A DNA stretch of 64,000 nucleotides from Acidimicrobiales bacterium (GCA_040219085.1 JAVJTC010000027.1:115434-179433), one strand, 5' to 3'; shown: positions 48,671-58,394, counted from the stretch's first letter. The notes: generated by a model not told the origin, from the letters alone. Program-made: numbers and translations.

Positions 48671-50240
48671 ACGACCCGGCGGTCGCCTGCGCGCGCCGCA
48701 CCATCCCGACAGCGACCGCGAGCAGGGGGACTATCTCGATCCGCCCGATGATCATGTGCGCGGCGATGACGAGTCGGGCCGGGCGCGTGAACACCGCGAA
48801 GTTCGCGGTCGGACCCGCTTCGCCGAGTCCGGGCCCGACGCCGGACATCGCCGTGAGGATCGCCGATGCCGCGCTGACGATGTCGGCACCCGTCGCCGTG
48901 ACGATCAGGGTCCCCACCGTCGCGACCATGAAGAAGAGGGTCACGAAGGCGAGCGCCCGCGCGACGACCGACTCGGCGACGACCGCCCTGCCGAGCCGCA
49001 GCGGGCGCACGGCCTGGGGATGCAGTGTCCCGTAGAGCCGACGTCGGGTGTGGACGACGGCGATCTGGGCCCGCAGAACCTTGAGACCACCCGCGGTGGA
49101 CCCGACGCTCCCGCCGACCGCCAACAGCACGAACAGGACGAACTGCGCGCCCGCCGTCCAGATCACGAAGTCGCCCAGACTGCCCGGGCCCGTCGCGTTG
49201 CCGAACCCGGCGGTGCTGGCGATCGTCACCACGTTGAACACCGAGGACCGCAGTACCGCAGGGAAGTCACCGAGACCGGCACTGACGTTGAGGAACGTCG
49301 TCGCGGCGATCGCCGCCGCGACGACCAGCAGGTAGAAGTGCAGGTCGGCGGAGCGCCGGTAGCCGCTGAGATCGCCGTTGACGGCCTTCCAGTGCAACGT
49401 GAAGTTGATCGCGGCCAGCAGCATCCCGACCACGAGAACCGTTTCGACGGCCACGGAGTCGAAGTGCCCGACCGACGCGTTGTACGGGGAGAATCCTCCC
49501 GTCGCAGCGGCGGTCAGCGCATGGCTGACGGCGTCGTAGACGCCGAGGCCGCCGATCGCGAACAACGCCATTGCGATCAGACCCGTCAGCACGCAGTAGA
49601 GCCCCCAGAGGCGTCGGGCTGTCTGCGATACGCGCGGCGCGAGCCGATCGGCGCCGGGACCGGGCGCCTCGGCGCTGATCAGTTCTAGCCCACCGACGCC
49701 GAGGAACGGCAGGACCGACACGGCGAGCACGACGAAACCCATCCCCCCGTACCACTGGGTCAGCTGACGCCACATCAAGAGGCCCCGGCCGTGCTCCTCG
49801 ATGTCCGCGAGCACCGTCGACCCCGTCGCTGTGAAGCCCGAGACCGACTCGAAGAGCGCGCTGTCCCACTCCCCGGTCGTGAACATCGTCCCGCTCAAGA
49901 TGTACGGAAGCGCCCCGGCCGCGGGAATCACGAGCCATGTCGTGACGACGGCGGCGAACACCGCACGGGTGGAGATGTCGTCGGGGGGTCGACTGCCCAT
50001 CCAGGCCGTGACGCCGGCTGCGGCGAATACGAGGGTCGTGACGGCGAGCGCCTCTTCGTCATGGGAGGTCGACGACGCCCACTCGATGACGAGCGACACG
50101 ACCAGGCCGGGAACGAGGAACATGAGTCCGAGGCCGACGAGGTGCAGCGACGCCGACTCGACACGCGGGCGGTGCCGAACCAGCGGGACGACCCTTCTGA
50201 TGGCTCCGACCGGTGACCTGGGCGCAGCGACCCGGTTCAT
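48660..50240 (-). CDS. trkH: TrkH-type potassium uptake protein, copy 1
   Basis: A four-loop (MPM) ion-conducting subunit. The 526-residue protein has all four filter loops with Gly: SGFTATGSTVL, TAAATGGFSPYNAS, ASTAGFGNATG and SGVGPGLGEAGP. WRQLTQWYGGMGFVVLAVSV is a family marker. ATG 50240 overlaps the copy 2 stop (ATGA). The gene is last in the trkA-trkH3-trkH2-trkH1 operon. Confidence 0.93.
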   Translation of the reverse strand: MNRVAAPRSPVGAIRRVVPLVRHRPRVESASLHLVGLGLMFLVPGLVVSLVIEWASSTSHDEEALAVTTLVFAAAGVTAWMGSRPPDDISTRAVFAAVVTTWLVIPAAGALPYILSGTMFTTGEWDSALFESVSGFTATGSTVLADIEEHGRGLLMWRQLTQWYGGMGFVVLAVSVLPFLGVGGLELISAEAPGPGADRLAPRVSQTARRLWGLYCVLTGLIAMALFAIGGLGVYDAVSHALTAAATGGFSPYNASVGHFDSVAVETVLVVGMLLAAINFTLHWKAVNGDLSGYRRSADLHFYLLVVAAAIAATTFLNVSAGLGDFPAVLRSSVFNVVTIASTAGFGNATGPGSLGDFVIWTAGAQFVLFVLLAVGGSVGSTAGGLKVLRAQIAVVHTRRRLYGTLHPQAVRPLRLGRAVVAESVVARALAFVTLFFMVATVGTLIVTATGADIVSAASAILTAMSGVGPGLGEAGPTANFAVFTRPARLVIAAHMIIGRIEIVPLLAVAVGMVRRAQATAGSFNR

Positions 50241-51799
50241 GGCGACACCCGGGACCTCGGGGCGTGGCGGGCGAGCCATTGAAAGCCCGAGGCGAACATG
50301 AGAACCACGGCGAAGATCTCGAGGCGGCCGACGAGCATCAGCGCGGCGAGCACCAGGCGTGCGGGTCGGGTGAAGGCCAGGAACGTCGAGTCAGGCCCTG
50401 CTTCGCCGAGGGCGGGGCCCATGTTCGACATCGCACTGAGCACTCCCCCGGTGGCTGTGACGAGATCCGCACCCAGCGCCGTGACCACCATGATCCCGAC
50501 GCCCGCGATGAGGACGAACGCCGTCGTGAAGCCCAGCGCCCGCCGTACGACGGGCTCGGGGATGGCTGTGGAACCGAGCTTCACCGGCAGCACCGCGCGG
50601 GGGTGGCTCAGTGAACGCAGACTGCGGGCGATCTGTCGGGACGCGACCTGCACCCTGTAGACCTTCAGACCGCCCGCGGTCGAACCGATCGAGCCACCCA
50701 CCAACATGAGCCCCAACAGGACGATCTGTGCGGCCGCGGGCCACAGGACGAAGTCGCCGAATCCTCCATCGGCACGGATGTTGCCGAATCCGCCGCTCGA
50801 CGCGAGCGAGACGACGTTGAAGAGCCCGTCGCGAAGCGCCGTGGCGAAGGCCACCTCCGCCTCGACCCACAGCAGCACCGTCACCACCGCCGTCGCCCCG
50901 GCGACGATCTTGAGGTAGAGGATCTGGTCCGACATCCGCAGGTAGACCCGTGGGTCACCGGTGAGTGCCCTGTAGTGCGCGGTGAAGTTCATCGCGCACA
51001 CGAGCAGTCCCGCGGCGATCACGAGTTCGGCGGCGAGCGAGTCCAGGTGTCCGACGGACGCCCCGTAGGGCGAGAACCCGCCCGTGGCCGACGTGGTCAG
51101 AGCGTGTGCGAACGCGTCGTACACGCCCACGCCGGGTACGGCGAACAGAGCGAGGGCGATGGCGACCGTCAGGCCGGCGTAGAGGACCCACAGCCGCTTC
51201 GCCGTCTCGCTCACCCGCGGCGCGAGCCGGTCCGAGGACGGTCCCGGGGCCTCTGCCCCCATGAGTTCGAGGCCGCCCACCCCGAGGAACGGCAGTACGG
51301 TCACCGCCAGGACCACCATCCCCATCCCGCCGTACCACTGGGTCAGCTGGCGCCACATCAGGATCCCGCGACCGTGGGCGTCGATGTCGGCGAGAACCGT
51401 CGATCCCGTGCACGAGAAGCCCGAGATCGACTCGAAGAGCGCCCCGTCCCACTGGTGCCAGGTGAACATGGTGTCCGACAGGACGTAGGGCAGGGCACCG
51501 ACCACGCTGCACGCCAGCCAGGTCCAGGCGACTATCGAGAAGATCGATCGTCGGCCCATGTCGCGGGGGATGCGCGTGGTGCGCCACAGCGCGAGGCCGA
51601 CGGTGCCCGAGACGATCATCGTGACGACCAGGGCGTCCGCGTCGCGTGACGCCGACGACCCCCATTCGATCAGCGCGCTGACCGCCAGACCGGGGACGAG
51701 GAACAACAGAGCGAGACCCACCACGTGGGCTGTGGGGGCCACGATTCTGCGGTTCTCGGCGACGAGTCCGACCACCACGTCGCCGCTGCGACGACTCAC
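50237..51799 (-). CDS. trkH: TrkH-type potassium uptake protein, copy 2
   Basis: A paralogue of 520 residues, closely similar to copy 1 throughout (SGFSCTGSTVLADID, SATGGFSPYGASVG, SSGGFGNIRADGG, SNMGPALGEAGP). All four filter glycines are kept. The pair probably arose by tandem duplication. It starts 4 bp after copy 3, GTG at 51799. Partner regulatory subunit should be the TrkA at 53315. Confidence 0.93.
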   Translation of the reverse strand: MSRRSGDVVVGLVAENRRIVAPTAHVVGLALLFLVPGLAVSALIEWGSSASRDADALVVTMIVSGTVGLALWRTTRIPRDMGRRSIFSIVAWTWLACSVVGALPYVLSDTMFTWHQWDGALFESISGFSCTGSTVLADIDAHGRGILMWRQLTQWYGGMGMVVLAVTVLPFLGVGGLELMGAEAPGPSSDRLAPRVSETAKRLWVLYAGLTVAIALALFAVPGVGVYDAFAHALTTSATGGFSPYGASVGHLDSLAAELVIAAGLLVCAMNFTAHYRALTGDPRVYLRMSDQILYLKIVAGATAVVTVLLWVEAEVAFATALRDGLFNVVSLASSGGFGNIRADGGFGDFVLWPAAAQIVLLGLMLVGGSIGSTAGGLKVYRVQVASRQIARSLRSLSHPRAVLPVKLGSTAIPEPVVRRALGFTTAFVLIAGVGIMVVTALGADLVTATGGVLSAMSNMGPALGEAGPDSTFLAFTRPARLVLAALMLVGRLEIFAVVLMFASGFQWLARHAPRSRVSP

Positions 51800-51803
51800 G
51801 ACC

Positions 51804-53318
51804 TCACCGCCTCAGCCGCCGTGAAACCATGCGTCCCACCGCCCCGAATGCCACGACGACCGGGGCGATCGACAGGCGCCCCACCGCCATCAGCACCATC
51901 AGGACGGCGCGGGCGGGCGCCGGTACGCCGAGGGCGTCGCTGCCGGGTCCCAGGTCACCCAGGGCGGGCCCCATCGTCGCGAGTGCGGAGACCGAACCGC
52001 TGAGCGCCGTCACGAGGTCGGCCCCGAGCGCCGCGAGGCCGAAGGCGCCGGCGAGGACCGTCAACAGGTACAGGAGCTGCTGGGCCTGCATACCCGCGAG
52101 CGCCGCCTCCGAGACGGCGACGCCACCGATCTTCACGACGGACACGGCGCGGGGGTGGAGTTGGACGACGAGCTCGCGGTAGGTGTATCTCACGGCTTCG
52201 ATCGCGCGGAGTATCGAGAATCCGCCACCGGCCGAGCTGCTCATCGGTCCGGTGCCGATGAGGATCAGGAGCAGGAACTGTGCTCCCCAGATCCAGGTCG
52301 TCCAGTCGGTGACCGAGTAGCCGGTGGTCGACACCGCCGAAGCGACCGTGAACAGCGAGTCGCGGACCGTGGTGACGCCTCCACCGCTGTCCGTCCAGGT
52401 CCACGCGCTGACGAGGACGGTCGATGCGACGACGATGAGCCCGTAGGCGCGCAGCTCGGTGGAACGCCAGATCGGGACCACCGCTCCCCGTACCGCCCAC
52501 CACAGCGCGACGATGCTCGTCCCCCCGAGCAGCATCCCGATGATCGCGACGACCTCGACGCCCGCCGAGTCGAAGAAGGCGATCGAACCGTCGTGGTTGG
52601 CGAAACCTCCCGTCGAGATGGTCGTCATGGCGTAGGTCACACAGTCGAACGGACCCATTCCCGCGGCGAGGTATGCCACCGCGAGACCCGCTCCGACACC
52701 GGCGTAGATCGCGGTCACGCGTCGCACGCCGGTCTGCACCTTCGGGGCGAGGGGCCGCACCCCGGGCACCGACTCGTGGAGGATCTGCTCCCGACCGCGT
52801 CCGAAGGTCGGAATCACGACGGCGACCAGTTGCAGCGCCGCGAGGCCGCCGATCCACTGTGTCGTGGCGCGCCAGAACAGCACGTCGCGCTCGACCTCGC
52901 CGACCGGGGACAGCACCGTCGCCGACGTCGTCGAGAAGCCGGCGATCGACTCGAACAGCGCGTCGTCTATCCGCTCGATCGCGCCTGAGACGAGGTACGC
53001 GATCGTCGACACCGCCACCATGACCAGCGAGGCGAACACTCCCGCGGTGAACACGTCGGGGCCGGTCGCCTTGGCAGGGAGGCGGACGAAACGGGTCGTC
53101 ACGGCACCGACGAGAAGTGCGAGCGTCCCGACCAGAGCGAGGGCGGCCGCACCGTCGTCGGTCGCCCCTACCGCCGCGGAGAGGATGAGGCCGGATCCGA
53201 CCGCCACGAGCGACCACGCTGCGGCGCTTGCGATGACCGAGGCCTTGACGGTCGTCCTGCGCCGACCCAGCAGCGGGACGACGTCGGCCGTCGAGCCGGC
53301 GCCATCGTCGCCGCTCAC
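51804..53318 (-). CDS. TrkH-like cation transporter with Ser in the first filter loop, copy 3
   Basis: A 504-residue, more diverged MPM transporter. Loop 1 reads GFSTTSATVL: Ser132 (codon TCG at 52923-52925) occupies the filter Gly position seen as TGST in copies 1 and 2. Loops 2-4 keep Gly (STGGFANHDG, STTGYSVTD, TMGPALGDLGPG). In plant HKT transporters a Ser at this position goes with Na+ selectivity. It overlaps trkA by 4 bp (GTGA) and precedes copies 2 and 1. Whether it carries Na+ or K+ is untested. Confidence 0.88.
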   Translation of the reverse strand: MSGDDGAGSTADVVPLLGRRRTTVKASVIASAAAWSLVAVGSGLILSAAVGATDDGAAALALVGTLALLVGAVTTRFVRLPAKATGPDVFTAGVFASLVMVAVSTIAYLVSGAIERIDDALFESIAGFSTTSATVLSPVGEVERDVLFWRATTQWIGGLAALQLVAVVIPTFGRGREQILHESVPGVRPLAPKVQTGVRRVTAIYAGVGAGLAVAYLAAGMGPFDCVTYAMTTISTGGFANHDGSIAFFDSAGVEVVAIIGMLLGGTSIVALWWAVRGAVVPIWRSTELRAYGLIVVASTVLVSAWTWTDSGGGVTTVRDSLFTVASAVSTTGYSVTDWTTWIWGAQFLLLILIGTGPMSSSAGGGFSILRAIEAVRYTYRELVVQLHPRAVSVVKIGGVAVSEAALAGMQAQQLLYLLTVLAGAFGLAALGADLVTALSGSVSALATMGPALGDLGPGSDALGVPAPARAVLMVLMAVGRLSIAPVVVAFGAVGRMVSRRLRR

Positions 53319-54658
53319 GCGAAGAGGCGCTGAACCGCGGCGACCGTCTGGGGCCGTGCGAACACGACGAGGTGATCCCGGCTCCGCAACTCCGAGTGCC
53401 CACGCGCGATCTGCGCTTTGCCGTCGCGCACTATGGCCCCGATGAGCACCTCCTTGGGGAGGCCGAGTTCGGAGACCACGGCGCCGTCGCCGGGACTCCC
53501 GTCCATCACGCTCAGCTCCAGAACCTCGACATCCATGTCGAGGAACGTCGCCACCTGCGCGACGCCTCCCCTCACGAACCGCAGCACACCGTTGGCGCTC
53601 GCTGTGCGCGGCGAGAGGGCGACGTCGATGCCGACCTCGTTGAGAAGACCGCGCAGCGAGAGACGGTGCAGAACGGCGATCGTCTCCGTCGTCCCCATCG
53701 ACTTGGCGAAAAGGCACGCGAGGATGTTCGCGTCGTCCTCACCGGTGACGGCGACGACCGCGTCCTGCCCACCGACGTCCTCGGACGCGAGCAGCTCGGC
53801 GTCGCCGATGTCGCCTTCGATCACGAGCACGCCCTCGAGCGCCTCGGCGATCTCACGGGCGCGGACCGGGTCTCGCTCGACCACCGACACCCGGGCGTGG
53901 CGGTCCGCCAGACGGCCGGCGAGGATCTGTCCGGTGCGACCGCCGCCGAGGATCATGACCCTGTGGGGCCGAGCGGCATCGAGCCCCAGCAGACCCAGGA
54001 CATCGCGGCGCGCCCGGCGCTTCACGACCATCCGGACGAGATCGTTGGCCTCGAGGCGGTGGTTGCGACGCGGGATGATGGTGTCCTCGCCGCGGGTTAT
54101 GGCACCGACCATGAACTCCCACTCGGGCTCGTACTCGGCTGCGATCCCGCCGAGCGTGCGGCCCACGAGCGGGGCGTCGGGACCGAGACGGGCGCCGATG
54201 ACGATCACCTCCCCCCCACCGAGAACGGCGATCTCGCTCGCACCCGGATAGTCCAGGAGATCCATGACCTCGGACGCGACCTCCTCGTCGGGGTCGATGA
54301 TCAGGTCCGCCCCCATCGCCGCGTGGAGCTCGGCGGCTTCCTTTCCCCGCAACGCGGGAGCTTCGATCCGTGCGATGGCGCGCCGCACCCCGGCCTGCTT
54401 CGCCAGGAGGCATGCGATCAGATTTGCCTCGTCGTCGGAGCTGACCGCCACGAGGAGTTCGGCCCGGTCGAGTCCTGCGGACCGCAGCGTGGCCGGGTGG
54501 GTGCCGCTCCCGCACACCGCGAGGACATCGAGACGCTGTTCGACTTCCCGGACACGCGCGGCGTCCTGCTCGACGACCGCGACGTCGTTGCCCTCGGCAC
54601 TGAGGAGCTCTGCGACGTGGGACCCGACCTCACCCGCACCGATCACGATGATGTGCAC
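53315..54658 (-). CDS. trkA: TrkA potassium-uptake regulatory subunit
   Basis: Cytoplasmic NAD(H)-binding RCK protein gating TrkH. The 447-residue protein has two RCK_N halves, each with a Rossmann motif (IIVIGAGEVGSHVAELL at the start, VMILGGGRTGQILAGRLA in the middle), and two RCK_C domains (ending HLVVFARPQ). One TrkA serves three pore genes downstream. It is the operon's first gene; the divergent region ahead of fthC is separate. Confidence 0.95.
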   Translation of the reverse strand: MHIIVIGAGEVGSHVAELLSAEGNDVAVVEQDAARVREVEQRLDVLAVCGSGTHPATLRSAGLDRAELLVAVSSDDEANLIACLLAKQAGVRRAIARIEAPALRGKEAAELHAAMGADLIIDPDEEVASEVMDLLDYPGASEIAVLGGGEVIVIGARLGPDAPLVGRTLGGIAAEYEPEWEFMVGAITRGEDTIIPRRNHRLEANDLVRMVVKRRARRDVLGLLGLDAARPHRVMILGGGRTGQILAGRLADRHARVSVVERDPVRAREIAEALEGVLVIEGDIGDAELLASEDVGGQDAVVAVTGEDDANILACLFAKSMGTTETIAVLHRLSLRGLLNEVGIDVALSPRTASANGVLRFVRGGVAQVATFLDMDVEVLELSVMDGSPGDGAVVSELGLPKEVLIGAIVRDGKAQIARGHSELRSRDHLVVFARPQTVAAVQRLFA

Positions 54659-54696
54659 GGCTCAATCCTGCCGCGCGCCGGGGCCGTGGACCACTC

Positions 54697-55287
54697 TCAC
54701 GCGTACTGACCCGCGCCGGGCGGCTCCGATGCGGCCCATCGGAGCGCCGTCGGTGTCACCACGACGTCGAGGTCGACGTCGTGGTCGGCCGCAGCGAGGT
54801 GGCCGACCAGTTGGCAGTCGAAGCCGACGCCCACGAGCAGCGGGGGTGGGCCCACGCGTCGGCGCGCGGCGAACGCCCGGTCGTAGTAACCGGCGCCCCG
54901 GCCGAGGCGGTGACCGAGGCGGTCGAAGGCGACGCACGGGACCACCACGACGTCGAGAGCGAAGGGCGGGACGACCTCCCCCGCCACGGGAACGGGGATC
55001 CCGTAGCGCCCTTCGGTGAGGCCCGACCCCGGAGTCCATGTGCGGAACGTCATGGCCGTGCCGGCCTGTACGACGGGGAGCGCGACGGACGCGCCGGCGA
55101 TCGTCACGACGTCGAGCAGGGGGGTCGTGTCGAGCTCGCCGTCGTCCGCGAGGTAGAGCCCGACGACGTCGCCGGCGGCGATGAGTTCGGAGTCACGGAC
55201 GTGGTCCGCTACCCTGCCCGCCGCACGGTCCCGCTCCCCACCCGGAACGGCGCGTCGGGCTTCACGGAGCTCGCCACGTCGCGACAT
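54697..55287 (-). CDS. 5-formyltetrahydrofolate cyclo-ligase
   Basis: ATP-dependent conversion of 5-formyl-THF to methenyl-THF. The 196-residue protein starts MSRRGELREARRAVPG, and has the YGIPVPV-type block (TEGRYGIPVPVAG), VVVPCVAFDRLGHRLGRGAG with the phosphate loop, and YYDRAFA. ATG 55287 is preferred to the GTG 14 codons upstream, as family members begin close to the helix RRGELREARR. It is divergent from hppA. Confidence 0.9.
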   Translation of the reverse strand: MSRRGELREARRAVPGGERDRAAGRVADHVRDSELIAAGDVVGLYLADDGELDTTPLLDVVTIAGASVALPVVQAGTAMTFRTWTPGSGLTEGRYGIPVPVAGEVVPPFALDVVVVPCVAFDRLGHRLGRGAGYYDRAFAARRRVGPPPLLVGVGFDCQLVGHLAAADHDVDLDVVVTPTALRWAASEPPGAGQYA

Positions 55288-55339
55288 CGCAGTCGGCTCG
55301 GGTAGGGACCGATCCGTGCACGGTGTCACGCGGCGAGGC

Positions 55340-55345
55340 TAGCGT
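55340..55345 (+). promoter_or_regulatory. Putative -10 element of hppA
   Basis: TAGCGT in the fthC/hppA divergent gap. The leader is about 47 nt and has GGGGAGGGAGAG before the ATG. Confidence 0.4.
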
Positions 55346-55398
55346 GCCTGCCCGCCACCATCGCCGACGCGAGCCCCGGTACCGGGGAGGGAGAGACA

Positions 55399-57492
55399 AT
55401 GGAGTCCGTACCGTATCTCGCGGCACTGAGCGCGCTCGTCGCGCTCGGCCTGGCCGCCTACTTCTTCAGCGTGGTCAAGGCGGCCGATCCCGGCACGCCC
55501 AAGATGATCGAACTCATGGAGGCGATCCAGGAGGGGGCGAGGACCTTCCTGCGGCGTGAATACACCTGGGTGCTCGGCTTCGTCGTCGGGATGACGGTGC
55601 TCATCCTGGTCTTCCTCGACTGGGGTCGACCGTGGGGCGCCATCGCCTACGTGCTCGGCGCGGTCCTGTCGGGAACCGCCGGGTGGGTCGGGATGACAGT
55701 CGCCACCATGGCCAACGCCCGCACCACCCACGCCGCCCGCACGGGACCCCAGCTCGCGCTACCGCTGGCCTTCCGGGGCGGTGCCGTCATGGGCTTCTCC
55801 GTAGCCGGACTGAGCCTTCTCGGCCTCGCCTTCTCCTACCTGTTGTTCGTCGTGTGGCTCGATGTCGACGACGCTTTCGACGTCATCACGGCGTTCGGGC
55901 TCGGGGCGAGCTCCATCGCCCTCTTCTCCCGCATCGGGGGCGGTATCTACACGAAGGCGGCCGACGTCGGCGCTGACCTCGTGGGCAAGGTCGAGGCCGG
56001 CATCCCCGAGGACGATCCCCGCAACCCCGCCACCATCGCCGACAACGTCGGCGACAACGTCGGCGACGTCGCCGGCATGGGAGCGGACCTCTTCGAGAGC
56101 TATTCGGGGGCCATCATCGCTCCGATCGCATTCGCATTCTTCGCCTTCGGCGGCGACACGAACGACCTCCCCGCGGACCTCGAGAAGCTGATCCTGTTCC
56201 CCCTCATCGTGGCGTTCGTCGGGATGGTCGCATCCATCGTCGGCGCGTTCTTCGTCCGCGCGGGAGCGAGTTCCGATGTCCGTGCGCTGTCGCGTGCACT
56301 GCACATGGGCACCAACGTCGCCATGGCGATCACCGTGGTGGGCGTGTTCGCGTCCGGCCTGATCGTCTTCGGCGACTACTTCGACTCCGACGCCCAGTGG
56401 GCGCTGCCCGTGGCGGTCATCGCCGGGCTCGTCGTCGGTTGGGCCATCGGCAAGGTCGCCGAGGTGTGGACCTCTGACCACTACCGACCGGTGCGCAACA
56501 TCGCGAAGCAGTCGGAGACCGGCCCGGCAACGGTCATCCTGTCGGGGATCTCGGCGGGCATGATCTCGGTCGCCGCCTCCGTCGTGCTCATCGTCGGCGC
56601 CATCGGGGTGGCCTACTGGGCCGGACAGGAGGCCCTCGGCGGTACCGACGAGGGCGGTATCTACGGCATCGCCATCGCCGCCATCGGCATGCTCGCCACG
56701 ACCGGAGTCGTCGTCGCGGTGGACGCCTACGGGCCGATCGCCGACAATGCCGGCGGCATCGCCGAGATGGCCGAGCTGGAGCCGGAAGTCCGCGAGGTCA
56801 CCGACTCCCTCGACAGCCTCGGGAACACCACCGCCGCCATCGCCAAGGGATTCGCCGTCGGCTCCGCCGCCGTCACCGCCCTCGCCCTGTTCGCGGCCTT
56901 CGACCAGGCCATCACCCGTGAGGGCGGGAACCTGATCCTCGACATCACCGACGTCGAGGTGTTCATCGGCCTGTTCCTCGGTGCCATGCTGCCGTTCCTG
57001 TTCGCCGCTCTCACGATCGACGCCGTCGGTCGTGCGGCCAACAAGATGATCGAAGAGGTCCGGCGCCAGTTCCGCGAGATCCCGGGCCTGCGGGAGGGCC
57101 GTGAGGGCGTCAAGCCCGACTCGGCGCGCTGCATCGACATCTCGACGCAGGCCTCCCTGCGCGAGATGCTCATCCCCGGTGGTCTCGCCATCGTCGTGCC
57201 GTTGGTGATCGGCTTCATCGACGAGAACGCCCTCGGTGGTTTCCTCGCCGGTGCCCTCGTGACAGGCTTCGCGCTCGCCATCTTCATGGCCAACTCCGGT
57301 GGCGCATGGGACAACGCGAAGAAGTACATCGAGGCCGGCGCCCACGGCGGCAAGGGCAGCGAAGCGCACAAGGCCGCCGTCGTCGGTGACACCGTCGGAG
57401 ACCCGTTCAAGGACACGTCCGGCCCGTCGATGAACATCCTCATCAAGGTCATGACGATCGTCTCGCTGATCTTCGCGTCCGCCTTCGTCTGA
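55399..57492 (+). CDS. hppA: Membrane-bound ion-pumping pyrophosphatase
   Basis: Couples PPi hydrolysis to pumping of H+ or Na+. The 697-residue protein has about 16 membrane segments, the substrate motif KAADVGADLVGKVE and IADNVGDNVGDVAGMGADLF, and VVGDTVGDPFKDTSGPSMN at the end. Ala479 in GNTTAAIAKG is the residue found in K+-dependent forms (Lys in K+-independent ones). Glu233 in ADLFES sits at the helix-6 position of Thermotoga-type Na+ pumps, not the plant H+ one. Na+ or dual transport is possible. Confidence 0.95.
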   Translation: MESVPYLAALSALVALGLAAYFFSVVKAADPGTPKMIELMEAIQEGARTFLRREYTWVLGFVVGMTVLILVFLDWGRPWGAIAYVLGAVLSGTAGWVGMTVATMANARTTHAARTGPQLALPLAFRGGAVMGFSVAGLSLLGLAFSYLLFVVWLDVDDAFDVITAFGLGASSIALFSRIGGGIYTKAADVGADLVGKVEAGIPEDDPRNPATIADNVGDNVGDVAGMGADLFESYSGAIIAPIAFAFFAFGGDTNDLPADLEKLILFPLIVAFVGMVASIVGAFFVRAGASSDVRALSRALHMGTNVAMAITVVGVFASGLIVFGDYFDSDAQWALPVAVIAGLVVGWAIGKVAEVWTSDHYRPVRNIAKQSETGPATVILSGISAGMISVAASVVLIVGAIGVAYWAGQEALGGTDEGGIYGIAIAAIGMLATTGVVVAVDAYGPIADNAGGIAEMAELEPEVREVTDSLDSLGNTTAAIAKGFAVGSAAVTALALFAAFDQAITREGGNLILDITDVEVFIGLFLGAMLPFLFAALTIDAVGRAANKMIEEVRRQFREIPGLREGREGVKPDSARCIDISTQASLREMLIPGGLAIVVPLVIGFIDENALGGFLAGALVTGFALAIFMANSGGAWDNAKKYIEAGAHGGKGSEAHKAAVVGDTVGDPFKDTSGPSMNILIKVMTIVSLIFASAFV

Positions 57493-58394
57493 TGCGTATC
57501 GGCCTCTCCGCCCCGGCGGCCACCGACCTCGCACGGGTCGTCGCCGGGGTGGAGCGGGCCGAGACCGAGGGTTTCTCGAGCTACTGGCTGCCGCAGATCT
57601 TCGGCGTCGACGCTCTCACCGCGCTGGCAGTGGCCGGCGCGGCCACCGAGCACATCGAAGTCGGCACGGCCGTGGTTCCGATCCATCCTCGCCACCCGTT
57701 GATGCTCGCGGCGCAGGCACTCACGGTGCAGGCCGCCTGCGGTGGACGGCTGGCCCTCGGCGTGGGCCTGTCGCACCGTGTGGTCACCGAGGAAATGTGG
57801 GGGATCTCCTGGGACCGGCCGCTGCGCCGAATGAGCGAGTATCTGTCCGCCCTGATCCCTGCCCTGGCGGGGCGGTCGGCCGACGTGGACGGAGAGCTGC
57901 TGACGGCCCATGGCGCCGTCGACGTCGCGGACACCTCCGCCCCACCGGTGTTGGTGGCTGCGCTCGGGCCTCAGATGCTCGAACTCACGGGCCGTGTCGC
58001 CGACGGCACCATCACGTGGTGCGTGGGACCACGCACACTCGCGAACCACACGGTGCCCACCATCCGCGCCGCCGCCGAGGCTGCCGGCCGAGTTACACCT
58101 CGGGTGGTGGCCGCATTCCCGGTCGCGGTGACCGACGACGTACCCGCGACGCGCGCCGCTCTGGGCAAGCGCCTCGCCGTCTACGGGGGTCTCCCCTCCT
58201 ACCGGACGATGCTGGACGCCGAGGGCGTCGACGCCCCCGAGGACCTGGCCATCGTGGGCGACGCCGACGAGGTCGCCCGGCGGGTGGGAGAACTCGCCGG
58301 GATCGGCGTGACGGACTTCGCTCTGGCAGAAGCCGCCATCACCTCCGACGAGCGCCGGCGAACCCGCGAGACGGTCCTCGCACTGTCGGCCTAG
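57492..58394 (+). CDS. LLM-class (luciferase-like) oxidoreductase, probably F420-dependent
   Basis: A TIM-barrel flavin or F420 oxidoreductase of 300 residues. GLSAPAATDLARVVAGVERA, YWLPQIFGVDALTALAVAG, IEVGTAVVPIHPRHPLMLAA and RLALGVGLSH are typical of the F420-dependent branch of this family. The FbiC gene upstream shows that F420 is made. The ATG overlaps hppA's stop (TGATG). The substrate is unknown. Confidence 0.9.
   Translation: MRIGLSAPAATDLARVVAGVERAETEGFSSYWLPQIFGVDALTALAVAGAATEHIEVGTAVVPIHPRHPLMLAAQALTVQAACGGRLALGVGLSHRVVTEEMWGISWDRPLRRMSEYLSALIPALAGRSADVDGELLTAHGAVDVADTSAPPVLVAALGPQMLELTGRVADGTITWCVGPRTLANHTVPTIRAAAEAAGRVTPRVVAAFPVAVTDDVPATRAALGKRLAVYGGLPSYRTMLDAEGVDAPEDLAIVGDADEVARRVGELAGIGVTDFALAEAAITSDERRRTRETVLALSA

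Noticed and set aside
55759..57534. 591-codon minus-strand open frame opposite hppA
   Set aside because: Product is almost entirely Asp/Glu/Gly/His with no hydrophobic core, typical of the complement of a membrane-protein gene.
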